Positions 55,783 to 64,000 of a DNA stretch of 64,000 nucleotides are shown here, piece by piece. This stretch comes from Salinarimonas sp046292825 (GTDB taxonomy: Bacteria > Pseudomonadota > Alphaproteobacteria > Rhizobiales > Beijerinckiaceae), in contig NZ_JBKBQG010000016.1 in assembly GCF_046292825.1 (NCBI RefSeq), positions 1 through 64,000 on the forward strand, given 5' to 3'. The notes beneath the pieces are model-generated. The model ran no database searches and was not told the DNA's origin. It was given only the letters and a program-made list of their open reading frames with translations. The translations under genes were made by a program, and so were the position numbers. The number at the start of each line of letters is the position of its first letter. Positions within the stretch are counted from its first letter, which is position 1.

Positions 55783-56681
55783 GACCAGACAATCCGATCG
55801 GCATCATCTCGATGTTCTACGCCCGGCCCTTCGGCCGGGAGCATTTCGGCACGCTCGCGCGCGCCAAGGCGGCGGGCTGCGATTTCGTCGAGCTTCTCGT
55901 GCCGGAGCCCGGCGAGCTCGACCTCGCCGAGACCCGCGCGGCGCTCTCCGATCACGGCCTCGGGATCGTGCTCGCCGCGCGCGTGAACCTCGCCCGCGAC
56001 CTCGCGAGCGCGGAGGAGGGCGCGCGTGCCGAGGGCATCGCCTATCTCGAGCGCTGCGTGGCGGTCGCCGAGGAGCTCGGGGCGTCCCTCGTCGGCGGGC
56101 CGCTCTACGGGGCCCCGCTCGTCTTCGCGGGCCGCGCGCCGGCGCCCGTCGCCGAGGAGGAGCGCGCGCGCCGGATCGAGCGCGTCGTCGAGGGGCTGCG
56201 GCGCGTGGGCGGGCGGGCGGCCGATGCGGGGGTGCGCCTCGCCATCGAGCCGCTCAACCGCTTCGAGACCGACATCGCCAACACCACGCGCCACGCCCTC
56301 GCGCTCGTCGAGATGGCCGGCTCGCCCGCCTTGGGCGTCATGCTGGACACCTTCCACATGAACATGGAGGACCCCGCCATCCCCGACGCGATCCGTGCCG
56401 CCGGCGATCGTCTGATCCATTTCCAGGCAAACGAGAACCATCGCGGCTTCGTCGGCTCGGGCCATATCGACTGGCCGGGGGTGGCGCGCGCGCTCGCGAG
56501 CATCGGCTATGCCGGACCGATCACGCTGGAGCCCTTCCGCCGCAACGACGAGCGTCCCGGCGTGCCCCTGGCGCAATGGCGCGCGCCGCGCGCGGACGAG
56601 GCCGCCGCCGACGACGCGGCGCTCGCGGCGAGCATCGCTCATCTGCGGGCCGCGCTCGCCTTCGCCGGGAGGGCGTCATGA
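55779..56681 (+). CDS. Sugar phosphate isomerase/epimerase (AP-endonuclease-2 TIM barrel)
   Basis: A 300-residue TIM barrel of the hydroxypyruvate isomerase/ketose 3-epimerase superfamily. Metal-binding residues line up as Glu157 (AIEPLNRF), Asp190 (VMLDTFHMNMED), His214 (LIHFQANENHRG) and Glu251 (TLEPFRR), with the 33- and 61-residue spacings of D-tagatose/D-psicose 3-epimerases. It probably epimerises or isomerises a ketose or keto-sugar made by the adjacent dehydrogenase. Confidence 0.9.
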   Translation: MRPDNPIGIISMFYARPFGREHFGTLARAKAAGCDFVELLVPEPGELDLAETRAALSDHGLGIVLAARVNLARDLASAEEGARAEGIAYLERCVAVAEELGASLVGGPLYGAPLVFAGRAPAPVAEEERARRIERVVEGLRRVGGRAADAGVRLAIEPLNRFETDIANTTRHALALVEMAGSPALGVMLDTFHMNMEDPAIPDAIRAAGDRLIHFQANENHRGFVGSGHIDWPGVARALASIGYAGPITLEPFRRNDERPGVPLAQWRAPRADEAAADDAALAASIAHLRAALAFAGRAS

Positions 56682-57676
56682 GCCGGTTGCGTCTGGGCTG
56701 GATCGGGTGCGGAACCCACGCCAACGAGATGCTGCTGCCGCAGGCGAGCCGTCTCGACGCGTCCCTCGCCGCCTTGTGCGACACCGACGAGAGACGCCTC
56801 GCCGCAACCGCTTCCCGCTTCGGGGTGGCGCGGACGACCCGCGACTGGCGCGAGCTCGTCGCCTATGCCGATCTCGACGCGCTCGTCGTCGCCGCGGGTC
56901 CCGGCGTTCACGAGGCGGCGGCGCATGCCGCAATCGCCCGAGGGCTCCCGGTCTTCGTCGAGAAGCCGCCGGCCGCGACCGCCGCGGCAGCAGAGCGGCT
57001 CGCGCAGGCCGCTCGGGCGCGCGGCGTGCCGGTCGTCGTCGGCTTCATGAAGCGCTATTCGACCGCCAACCGCATCGCCTGCAACGTGCTGCGCAGCGCG
57101 GATTTCGGCGAGACCGCCTCGTTCCTCGGCGGGTACATGACGGCGCCGACCTATTTCTCCGGCGATCCCGACTATACCGGCTTCTACCTCCACCATTGCG
57201 TGCACTACTTCGATCTCGTCCCCCATCTCATGGGCGAGGTCGCCTCCGTCGGGGCACGCCGTCACGAGCTGGCGCCCGGAAAGCTGCTCCTGCACGTCGA
57301 CTTCCGCTTCGTCTCGGGGGCGATCGGAACCCTGGTTCTCGGCACCCACCAGTCCCGCGGCACGCCGATGGAATGGTGGCAGGTGATGGGGGACCATCGC
57401 CGCGTGGAGGTCCGCAACGTCCACGAGGTCCGCTATTATCGCGCGCCTCCCTTCAAGTTCGCGAAGGCCGAGGCGAGCCTCGTCGACGGCGAGGACACGC
57501 TTGTCTGGGAGCCGAACCTGACCGCCGCCGCCAACGAGGATCACAAGGGATATTACGCGCTGCTCGCCGATTTCGTGGCCGCGGCCCGCGGCGGGGCCAA
57601 CGACGCCCCGAGCGCCGCCGACGGCGCCCGCGCCATGCGGCTGATGGAGGCCGCGCTCGTCGAGGAGGGCCTCTGA
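56678..57676 (+). CDS. Gfo/Idh/MocA-family oxidoreductase
   Basis: A 332-residue NAD(P)-dependent sugar or inositol dehydrogenase. Rossmann motif GWIGCGTHANE near residue 7, the EKPP motif (catalytic Lys) in VFVEKPPA, and the substrate-side histidines in LHHCVHYFDLVPHL. Together with the isomerase it would oxidise and rearrange the imported sugar. It ends 2 bp before the ATPase gene. Confidence 0.91.
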   Translation: MSRLRLGWIGCGTHANEMLLPQASRLDASLAALCDTDERRLAATASRFGVARTTRDWRELVAYADLDALVVAAGPGVHEAAAHAAIARGLPVFVEKPPAATAAAAERLAQAARARGVPVVVGFMKRYSTANRIACNVLRSADFGETASFLGGYMTAPTYFSGDPDYTGFYLHHCVHYFDLVPHLMGEVASVGARRHELAPGKLLLHVDFRFVSGAIGTLVLGTHQSRGTPMEWWQVMGDHRRVEVRNVHEVRYYRAPPFKFAKAEASLVDGEDTLVWEPNLTAAANEDHKGYYALLADFVAAARGGANDAPSAADGARAMRLMEAALVEEGL

Positions 57677-57678
57677 TC

Positions 57679-58731
57679 ATGGCGTGCGTCCAGATCGACA
57701 GCGTCGAGAAGGCGTTCGGTGCCGCGCGGATCCTGCACGGCGTCAGCATCGACATCGCGGACGGCGAGTTCGTGGTGCTCGTCGGGCCGTCCGGCTGCGG
57801 CAAGTCCACGCTCCTGCGCATGATCGCGGGGCTCGAGGAGATCTCCGGCGGAACGATCGCCATCGCGGGCCGGGTGGTCAACGCGTTGCCGCCCAAGGAG
57901 CGCGACGTCGCGATGGTGTTCCAGTCCTACGCGCTCTACCCGCACATGACGGTGGCCGAGAACATGGCCTTCTCGCTGCGCCTCGCCGGCGCATCGAAAG
58001 CGGCGATGCAGGCCAAGGCGCGAGAGGCGGCCGAAATCCTCGGCCTGACCGATCTCCTCGACCGCTATCCGCGGCAATTGTCCGGCGGACAACGGCAGCG
58101 CGTCGCGATGGGCCGGGCGATCGTGCGCGATCCGGCGGTGTTCCTCTTCGACGAGCCGCTGTCCAATCTCGATGCGAAGCTGCGCGTGGCGATGCGAACC
58201 GAGATCAAGGCGCTGCATCAACGCCTCGGCACGACCATGATCTACGTCACGCACGACCAGATCGAGGCCATGACCATGGCCGATCGGATCGTCGTCATGC
58301 ACGACGGCCTGATCGAGCAGATCGGCGCGCCGCTCGATCTCTACGATCGGCCTGCGAACCTCTTCGTCGCCGGCTTCATCGGCTCGCCGGCCATGAACTT
58401 CCTCTCCGGGATCGGGCAGGCGGGCGATCCGCCGCGCGTGGAGGTGGCGGGGGTCGGCCTCGCGGCGCCGCATGCCGTGGCGGAGGGCATGCCGGTCACC
58501 GTCGGCGTCCGGCCGGAGCATCTCGCGATCGCCGAGGCCGGACTTCCCGCGCGCGTCGTGGTCACCGAGCCGACCGGCTCGGAGATCCAGGTTGTCGCGG
58601 AGGTGGGCGGCACGCAGGTGACATGCCTCCTGCGCGAGCGCCGAATGCCGCGCCCCGGAGAGGCGATCCACCTCGCCGTCCAGCCGGACCACATCCATCT
58701 GTTCGACGCCACAACCGGCTTGCGCCTCTGA
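57679..58731 (+). CDS. ABC transporter ATPase, MalK/UgpC type
   Basis: A 350-residue ATPase with intact motifs: VGPSGCGKST, VFQSYALYP, LSGGQRQRVAMGRAI, FLFDEP and the switch His in VTHDQIEA, then a C-terminal TOBE domain (~240-350). It completes the sugar importer and is the last gene of the operon. It is convergent with the TetR gene, 30 bp apart. Confidence 0.95.
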   Translation: MACVQIDSVEKAFGAARILHGVSIDIADGEFVVLVGPSGCGKSTLLRMIAGLEEISGGTIAIAGRVVNALPPKERDVAMVFQSYALYPHMTVAENMAFSLRLAGASKAAMQAKAREAAEILGLTDLLDRYPRQLSGGQRQRVAMGRAIVRDPAVFLFDEPLSNLDAKLRVAMRTEIKALHQRLGTTMIYVTHDQIEAMTMADRIVVMHDGLIEQIGAPLDLYDRPANLFVAGFIGSPAMNFLSGIGQAGDPPRVEVAGVGLAAPHAVAEGMPVTVGVRPEHLAIAEAGLPARVVVTEPTGSEIQVVAEVGGTQVTCLLRERRMPRPGEAIHLAVQPDHIHLFDATTGLRL

Positions 58732-58761
58732 CGCAGCGATCCTCCGATCTCGACGCGCGCG

Positions 58762-59391
58762 CTACGCCTCGGGATCGGGATGCCGGCTCGCGAGGCCATG
58801 CCGGATCAAGGCCAGCAATTGATCTCCTGCCGCCGCGATGTCGAACCGAGGCTCGGCCAGCCACGTGTCGATGAGGCCGCAGATCCCGGCGGCGATGAGC
58901 AGGGCGGCGTGTTCGGGGACGACATCCGGCCGGACTTCGCCCGCCTCGATCCCCTGCCGCACGTGACGCGCCAGCAATGCGAGCGTCTCGTCTCGCAACC
59001 GAGCGAGATCCTCCGACAAAGCGCTCTGCCGCCGGGAATCGGCGAGGACGATCTGGGTCGCCATGCCGCGCGTGGGATCGGCCATCAGCTGCGTCAGCAC
59101 CGCTCGCGTGATGTCCAGGACCGCGACGAGACCGGTCGCCGCGTCGACGCCCCGGAGCGTCCGATCGAACTCGATCGCCACGTAGGAGGCGAGCGCCTTG
59201 AGATAGCGATCCCGCGATCCGAAATGATGCGCGGGCAATCCCCGGCTGTAGCCGGCGCTTTTCCCCACATCGGTCAAGGTGAGCTTCTCGAGGCCCTCTC
59301 GCGCCACGAGGCGCACCCCCGCCGCCAGCATGCGCTGTTCCGATTCCTCGCGGCGCTCCTCCTGCGTTCTCCGCGTCTGGTTGTCGGTCAA
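58762..59391 (-). CDS. TetR-family transcriptional regulator
   Basis: A 209-residue regulator. The N-terminal helix-turn-helix (LTLTDVGKSAGYSRGLPAHHFGS, ~38-60) is followed by an all-helical ligand domain. No ATG or GTG fits; the start is a TTG at 59391 preceded by GGGA about 9 nt upstream. It lies 86 bp downstream of the acyl-CoA synthetase gene on the same strand and may be co-transcribed with it. Its ligand is probably an acyl-CoA or acid of that pathway. Confidence 0.88.
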   Translation of the reverse strand: MTDNQTRRTQEERREESEQRMLAAGVRLVAREGLEKLTLTDVGKSAGYSRGLPAHHFGSRDRYLKALASYVAIEFDRTLRGVDAATGLVAVLDITRAVLTQLMADPTRGMATQIVLADSRRQSALSEDLARLRDETLALLARHVRQGIEAGEVRPDVVPEHAALLIAAGICGLIDTWLAEPRFDIAAAGDQLLALIRHGLASRHPDPEA

Positions 59392-59477
59392 TGTCGTACG
59401 TCCCTTCGCGATGGCTCGGACGCGAGCATACCCGTCTCGTCGGGCATGGCGAAGGTCGAGCGACGCGGGATCGGCTT

Positions 59478-61652
59478 CTAATCGTCTCGTGCGCGGGGCA
59501 CGACGAGCGCGTCGAGCGCCACGGCACCCGCGCCTTCCGACCGCACGAGGAAAGGGTTGACGTCGATGCTCTCGATCGTCTCCGCCTGAGCCACCGCCAG
59601 GCGCGACAGAGCGGCGACGGCACGCGCGAGCGCCGACTTGTCCGCCGGCGGCGCGCCGCGCACGCCGTCGAGGATGGCACGGCAGCGCAGCTCGTCGATC
59701 ATCCGGAGAGCCTCCTCCTCATCGACCGGTGCGCGACGGAAGCTCACGTCGCGCACGACCTCGACCAGCACTCCGCCCGTTCCCAGCAGCACGACGGGTC
59801 CGAAGACGGGGTCGCGCGTCACGCCGAGAATGGTCTCGACGCCGCCCGTCTCCATCGGCGCGACGAGGACCCCGGACAGGCGCGCCTGCGGCGCGGCCGC
59901 CCGGGCGCGGGCGAGAATGGCGGCGAAGGCTTCGCGAATGTCGGCTTGCGCGTCGAGCCCGAGCACGACACCGCCCACTTCCGTCTTGTGGGCGATGTCG
60001 GGGGAGGCGAGTTTGAGCGCGACCGGCCGCCCCAGAGCGCGCCAGGCGGCGACGGCCTCCTCGGCGTCGCGCGCGAGCCGCTCGTCGGGAACGGGAATGC
60101 CGGCTCGCGCGAGGATCGACTTCGCCTGCGCCTCGTCGAGGGGGCCCTTCTCGCCATGGATCGTGACCCCGGACGCCGAAGGCGATCCGGCTTCGCGGCC
60201 GGGGATGGCCGCCTTCGAGAGCTTCGCAGGCGGCGAGGGGAAGGAGAGGTGCGGGCGCGAAAACGCTTCGGCGAAGTGGGCCATCGCCGCGACCGCCCCC
60301 ACGGCGGCGGAGGGGTCCTCGAAGACCGGATAGCCCATCGCCTCGTAGTCGCGGCGCATGGGCTCGGGCACGAGCATCGACAGGAGGAGCGGGAAATCGG
60401 GATAGGCCTTTCGCACGCCCTCCAAAGCGTCGCGGACGGGGCCCGCATTGGCGGCCGAGCCGGGGATCGAGGTGAAGAAGGCGACGACCGCATCGTAGCC
60501 GCCCTGCGCCACCACCGTCTCGATATTGCGCGCGAGCAACGAGGGATCGTTGAAGGCCTGCGCGGTCACGTCAATCGGGTTGCGCACGCCCGCATAGGGG
60601 AGCTGCTCCTTGAGCGCCCTCTGCACGGGCTCGGGCATCGGCGCGACGTCGAGCCCGCGATCGCTCGCCTCGTCCGCCATGAGCACGCCGACGCCCCCCG
60701 AGATCGTGACGAGGCCGATGCGCCGCCCCGACGGCAGCGCGCTCGCGCTCGCCGCGCAGGCGATGTCGACGAGCTCGGACGCGGTGCGCGCGCGATAGGC
60801 GCCGTATTGGCGCAGGACCGCGTCCACCACCTCGTCGGCGCCGGCGAGCGCCGCCGTATGCGAGCTCGCGGCGTCCGCGCCGACCTCGGAGCGGCCGACC
60901 TTCATGAAGATCACGGGTTTGGCGTTGCGCCGCGCCGTCTCGAGCGCGCGCACGAGCGCCTCGCCGTCGCGAAAGCCCTCGGCATAGGCCATGATCACCC
61001 GCGTGCCCTCGTCCTGCGCGAGATGTTCGAGGCATTCGGCGACGTCGATATCGGCCTCGTTTCCCGTCGAGATCCAGGTGCGCATGCCGAGCCCGCGGCG
61101 GCGCGCGAGATAATAGAGATGGCTGCCGAAGGCGCCGCTCTGGCTGACGATCGAGAGGCTGCCCGGTTGCGGCGTGCCGCGATCGAGCGTCGTCGAGAAC
61201 GTGCCGTAGAAGCCCGATCGCACGTCGAAGAGCCCCAGGCAATTGGGCCCCAGCAACCGCATGCCATGAGCCCGCGCGCTCTCCGAGATGCGCCTCTGCA
61301 GCGCCTCCTCGCCGATCTCCGCGAAGCCCGACGAGAAGATCGTGCAGGCGCGGGTGCCCGCCGCACCGAGCGCCGCGACGGCCTCCTCGACGAGCGGCGC
61401 GGGCAGAGCCACGATCGCGGCTTCCGGCGCCTCGGGCAGATCGGCGAGGCGCGCGAAGGCCGGCAGGCCCTGCACGCGCTCGCGCTTGGGATTGACGGGG
61501 TAGATCGCCCCGCGAAAGCCGCCCTCGCGCAGATAGGCGATCGGCCGGCCGCCAATGCGGGTCGGGTCGTCGGAGGCGCCGAGGATCGCCACGGAGCGGG
61601 GGGCGACGAGGCTGGCGAGACCCGCGCGCGCGGGGGCGGTGTCGCTCGTCAA
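59478..61652 (-). CDS. NDP-forming acyl-CoA synthetase, fused alpha-beta subunits
   Basis: A 724-residue single-chain enzyme that activates a carboxylic acid with CoA, ATP and phosphate. Order: CoA-binding Rossmann domain (~10-140; APRSVAILGASDDPTRIGG), succinyl-CoA-ligase-like domains (~150-470) with the phospho-accepting histidine in ASSHTAALAG, and an ATP-grasp domain (~490-720; ALKLASPDIAHKTEVGGV). The fused alpha-then-beta order is common in proteobacteria. TTG at 61652 is used, with a GGAGGGA ribosome site 6 nt upstream. It is divergent from a TAXI-TRAP binding protein, so the imported acid is a likely substrate. Confidence 0.92.
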   Translation of the reverse strand: MTSDTAPARAGLASLVAPRSVAILGASDDPTRIGGRPIAYLREGGFRGAIYPVNPKRERVQGLPAFARLADLPEAPEAAIVALPAPLVEEAVAALGAAGTRACTIFSSGFAEIGEEALQRRISESARAHGMRLLGPNCLGLFDVRSGFYGTFSTTLDRGTPQPGSLSIVSQSGAFGSHLYYLARRRGLGMRTWISTGNEADIDVAECLEHLAQDEGTRVIMAYAEGFRDGEALVRALETARRNAKPVIFMKVGRSEVGADAASSHTAALAGADEVVDAVLRQYGAYRARTASELVDIACAASASALPSGRRIGLVTISGGVGVLMADEASDRGLDVAPMPEPVQRALKEQLPYAGVRNPIDVTAQAFNDPSLLARNIETVVAQGGYDAVVAFFTSIPGSAANAGPVRDALEGVRKAYPDFPLLLSMLVPEPMRRDYEAMGYPVFEDPSAAVGAVAAMAHFAEAFSRPHLSFPSPPAKLSKAAIPGREAGSPSASGVTIHGEKGPLDEAQAKSILARAGIPVPDERLARDAEEAVAAWRALGRPVALKLASPDIAHKTEVGGVVLGLDAQADIREAFAAILARARAAAPQARLSGVLVAPMETGGVETILGVTRDPVFGPVVLLGTGGVLVEVVRDVSFRRAPVDEEEALRMIDELRCRAILDGVRGAPPADKSALARAVAALSRLAVAQAETIESIDVNPFLVRSEGAGAVALDALVVPRARDD

Positions 61653-61844
61653 CGGCGTTCCCTCCTGATCCCCCGTCGGCTGCCGCGCTCCTTGCGTCTT
61701 CTCGGCGCGGCGTTTCGGGCATGATCGGAAACGAAATCGCGTTTCGCAACCCCGCCTCGGGTCCGCAGGGCGCCCAGATCGGCATCGGACAAATGCCGAT
61801 CCGGCGTGGTTGCCGGGTCGGCGGGGCGGCGTTATCCTCGAAAT

Positions 61845-61863
61845 TGCGAAACGTCGTTTCGCA
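61845..61863. promoter_or_regulatory. 19-bp palindrome upstream of the TAXI gene
   Basis: TGCGAAACG (61845-61853) and CGTTTCGCA (61855-61863) are perfect 9-bp arms around one T. It lies 49 bp before the TAXI start in the divergent region. Related inverted half-sites GAAACG/CGTTTC occur at 61728-61745 nearer the synthetase start, which suggests one regulator acting on both genes. Confidence 0.6.
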
Positions 61864-61912
61864 TCTGGAGTCGCCGAGCCAACGGCGCCCGATCCACGAG
61901 GAGGAAACGCCG

Positions 61913-63082
61913 ATGAATCCCAAAAAGACCAAGCTCTCCGCTCTCCTGTGCGCCACGGCGCTCGTCGCCGCCGGCACCGTCGCGGCCCACGCCATCGAAT
62001 TGCCGAACACGATCAGCTGGACGGCCTACGACACCGGCTCCGGCGGCTACAACCAGGCCGTCGCGATCGGATCGGCCCTGCGCAATTCGGTCGGCGTCAA
62101 TCTGCGCGTCCTGCCGGGCCGCAACGACGTCGCCCGCCAGGTGCCTCTGCGCGAGCGTCGCGTCGACTTCTCCGCGACGGGCATCGGCGCGAGCTATTTC
62201 GCGCAGGAAGGCGTGTTCGAATTCGGCGAGCGCGAATGGGGTCCGCAGGACGTGCGCGTGCTGATCGCCTCGAACGACGACGGCAATCTCGGCATCGGGG
62301 TCGCGGCGGATACGGGCGTGCGCACGATCCACGATCTGCGCGGCAAGCGCGTCGCCTGGGTCGTCGGCTCGCCGGCGCTCAACCAGAACATCACCGCGAT
62401 GCTCGGCTTCGCCGGCATGACCTGGGACGATGTCGAGCGCGTCGATTTCCCCGGCTTCGGCGCGAGCTGGGAGGGCATCGTCAACAACCAGGTCGACGCG
62501 GCCTTCGCGGCGACGACGTCGGGCCAGGCCTATCAGCTCGAGGCGAGCCCCCGCGGCCTCGCCTGGGTCGTGTTCCCGCACGACGACGAAGAGGGTTGGG
62601 AGCGCCTGCAGCGCTCGGCGCCCTTCTTCGAGCCCAACATGGCGACGGAAGGCGCCGCCATCACGCCCGAGAACCCCCACGAGGGCGCGGCCTATCCCTA
62701 TCCCGTGCTGATCGCCTATTCGGACCAGGACGAGAGCCTCGTCTACAACATGACGAAGGCGATGGTGGAGCTGTTCGACCAATATTCGGGCGACGCGCCC
62801 GGCGCCAACGGCTGGGCGCTCGAGCGCCAGAGCTTCACCTGGGCGGTGCCGTATCACGAGGGCGCGATCCGCTATTACCGGGAGATCGGCGTCTGGTCCG
62901 ACGAGGCGCAGGCCCACAACGACATGCTGATCGAGCGCCAGCGCGTGCTGCGCGAGGCCTGGGACGAGATCCTCGCGCAGGACATCCCCGAGGACGAGTT
63001 CACGCAGCGCTGGATGGAGCTGCGCGCCGAGCGCCTCGAGGAAGCGGGCAAGGACGTGGTGTTCCATCCGCAGGAGGGGTGA
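61913..63082 (+). CDS. TAXI-family TRAP transporter solute-binding protein
   Basis: A 389-residue periplasmic receptor. Sec signal peptide 1-27 (cleavage after VAAHA). The mature start ELPNTISWTAYDTGSGGYNQ carries the TAXI-type motif, and HDLRGKRVAWVVGSPALNQN is characteristic of the family. TAXI receptors feed fused 4TM/12TM permeases and typically bind small organic acids or amino acids. The matching permease gene starts 268 bp downstream, beyond a REP-like inverted repeat. An AGGAGGAAACGC ribosome site precedes ATG at 61913. Confidence 0.92.
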   Translation: MNPKKTKLSALLCATALVAAGTVAAHAIELPNTISWTAYDTGSGGYNQAVAIGSALRNSVGVNLRVLPGRNDVARQVPLRERRVDFSATGIGASYFAQEGVFEFGEREWGPQDVRVLIASNDDGNLGIGVAADTGVRTIHDLRGKRVAWVVGSPALNQNITAMLGFAGMTWDDVERVDFPGFGASWEGIVNNQVDAAFAATTSGQAYQLEASPRGLAWVVFPHDDEEGWERLQRSAPFFEPNMATEGAAITPENPHEGAAYPYPVLIAYSDQDESLVYNMTKAMVELFDQYSGDAPGANGWALERQSFTWAVPYHEGAIRYYREIGVWSDEAQAHNDMLIERQRVLREAWDEILAQDIPEDEFTQRWMELRAERLEEAGKDVVFHPQEG

Positions 63083-63128
63083 GGGCGTCGTGCGCCCTTC
63101 CCCCTGTTCTTGAAGGTCTCGCAGGTGT

Positions 63129-63308
63129 GTCATCCCGGCGCGAGAGGGCGATCCGGGACCCATACGCCCGACGGCTCAGTCGCAGCCTGTAGGCTGCGTT
63201 TCTCCGACGAGCGACGCTGCTGCACCGGTGGGAAAGCGAGCGCGCATGCGCGCTCGGACGATCGTCGGAGCGCATGGGTCCCGGGTCCGCTTCGCGGCCC
63301 GGGATGAC
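63129..63308. repeat. REP/BIME-like inverted repeat
   Basis: The outer arms GTCATCCCGG (63129-63138) and its complement at the right end (63299-63308) enclose matching inner blocks, including TCCGGGACCCAT (about 63152-63163) and ATGGGTCCCGGG (63274-63285). About 36 bp on each side align as imperfect inverted copies around a ~100-bp centre. GTCATCCCGG-type repeats with GGGACCCAT blocks are widespread intergenic elements in rhizobia and relatives. Its place between the receptor and permease genes would lower downstream expression. Confidence 0.6.
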
Positions 63309-63350
63309 AACCTCACCCCCGACCACCCGGGCGTCACACAGGACCGCTTC

Positions 63351-64000
63351 ATGGCCGAACGGCAAGACGCAACGAGCCATCCGGCTTCCCGCTCGGGCCG
63401 CGCGCCTGTGGCCGAGCCGCCCGCGCTGGGGCCGACGCCGGAGGAGCTTCCCCTCGAGCTGCGTCGCCGCACACTGTCGGGGCCGCTGCGCATCGTCGTG
63501 GCGATCGCCACGGCGGCGGCGATCCTGCTTGCGGTCAACCAGCTCTTCAACCTGCGGCTCCTCGGCTTCGCGATGCTGGATCCGCAATATCTCTACCTAC
63601 TCGCGCTCGTCCTGCTCGCCGTCGCCTTCCTGACGTTCCCGGCTCACGCGGGCGCGCCGCTCGATCGGGTGCCCTGGTACGACGTCGTCCTCGCGCTCGC
63701 CGCGATCGTCGTCGTCGGCTATTTCGTCCTCACGGCGGACCGTGCGCTCCGGCTCGGCTGGGAATTCTCCGCCCCGCCGACGGCCTTCTACTTCTCGGTC
63801 GCGTTCTGGCTCCTGATCCTCGAGGGCGCGCGGCGCACGGGCGGGTGGATCATCTTCGCGGTCGTGCTCGTCTTCTCGCTCTACCCGACCTTCGCCGACC
63901 AGGTGCCCGGCCCGATCCAGGGTTTTCGGCAGACCTTCTACGACACGATCGTCTTCCACGTGATCTCGAGCGAGAGCGCGCTCGGCATCCCGATGCGCTC
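63351..64000 (+). CDS. TRAP transporter fused permease (TAXI type), 3' end outside window
   Basis: The N-terminal 216 residues are visible; the frame is open to the last base. A polar N-terminus of ~45 residues is followed by hydrophobic segments at about 46-65, 78-97 and 105-125 and beyond, with WIIFAVVLVFSLYPTFADQVPG, which is typical of the N-terminal part of fused DctQM (4TM/12TM) permeases of TAXI-TRAP systems. It would use an ion gradient to import the acid captured by the upstream receptor. ATG at 63351 is the first start after the repeat element. Confidence 0.85.
   Translation, partial: MAERQDATSHPASRSGRAPVAEPPALGPTPEELPLELRRRTLSGPLRIVVAIATAAAILLAVNQLFNLRLLGFAMLDPQYLYLLALVLLAVAFLTFPAHAGAPLDRVPWYDVVLALAAIVVVGYFVLTADRALRLGWEFSAPPTAFYFSVAFWLLILEGARRTGGWIIFAVVLVFSLYPTFADQVPGPIQGFRQTFYDTIVFHVISSESALGIPMR

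Overview
The window is a very G+C-rich (roughly 70% by eye), densely coded stretch of a bacterial chromosome. Several gene orders point to an alphaproteobacterium, most likely of the Hyphomicrobiales (Methylobacteriaceae/Salinarimonadaceae/Chelatococcaceae type): fabD-fabG-acpP-fabF-mltG-yicC-gmk, divergent argH/tlpA, rimP-nusA-ylxR-infB-rbfA-truB with an L7Ae-like tail on YlxR, and a Fur-family regulator. The genus is an inference. No rRNA, tRNA, CRISPR array, prophage or intact insertion sequence was recognised.

Positions 1-28207 are mainly housekeeping. The order is: the 3' end of a membrane-anchored unknown; a small two-span protein; an orphan MASE1 hybrid histidine kinase; a MarR regulator; a class-IV PLP aminotransferase; a chemoreceptor; an exported rhodanese; the type II fatty acid cluster (fabD, fabG, acpP, fabF) running into mltG, yicC and gmk; a Fur-family regulator; argH divergent from tlpA; an LrgAB pair; a FitAB/VapBC-type toxin-antitoxin module with a repeat operator; a NifU-like scaffold; and the rimP-to-truB transcription/translation operon, preceded by a perfect 12-bp leader hairpin.

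Positions 28231-42688 are the most unusual part. A MocR/PdxR-type regulator faces a tightly overlapping ten-gene operon. It encodes a complete ABC importer (Tat-exported binding protein, two permeases, two different ATPases), a bis-MGD molybdopterin oxidoreductase, a ferredoxin-NADP reductase-like flavoprotein, a class I glutamine amidotransferase, a glutamine-synthetase-like ligase, an amidase-signature amidase and an adrenodoxin-type [2Fe-2S] ferredoxin. I read this as import and oxidative breakdown of a nitrogenous compound, with gamma-glutamylation and de-glutamylation steps. The two ATPases are degenerate in complementary motifs, so their heterodimer should have one working and one crippled ATP site.

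Positions 42799-58731 are accessory transport and catabolism: a MAPEG-like protein; a Bcr/CflA-type drug exporter whose stop codon overlaps that of a LacI regulator; a LacI-linked ABC importer with two matching 14-bp operators; a lone quinone-oxidoreductase-like MDR; and an operon headed by an FCD-type GntR regulator (alpha/beta hydrolase, Tat-type binding protein, two permeases, sugar isomerase/epimerase, Gfo/Idh/MocA dehydrogenase, MalK-type ATPase), which looks like a self-contained pathway for a modified sugar.

Positions 58762-64000 hold a TetR regulator and an NDP-forming acyl-CoA synthetase, both with TTG starts, divergent from a TAXI-type TRAP binding protein. A REP-like inverted repeat separates that gene from the start of its membrane permease, which runs off the window. 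The layout suggests uptake and CoA activation of a carboxylic acid, controlled through a 19-bp palindrome between the divergent genes.
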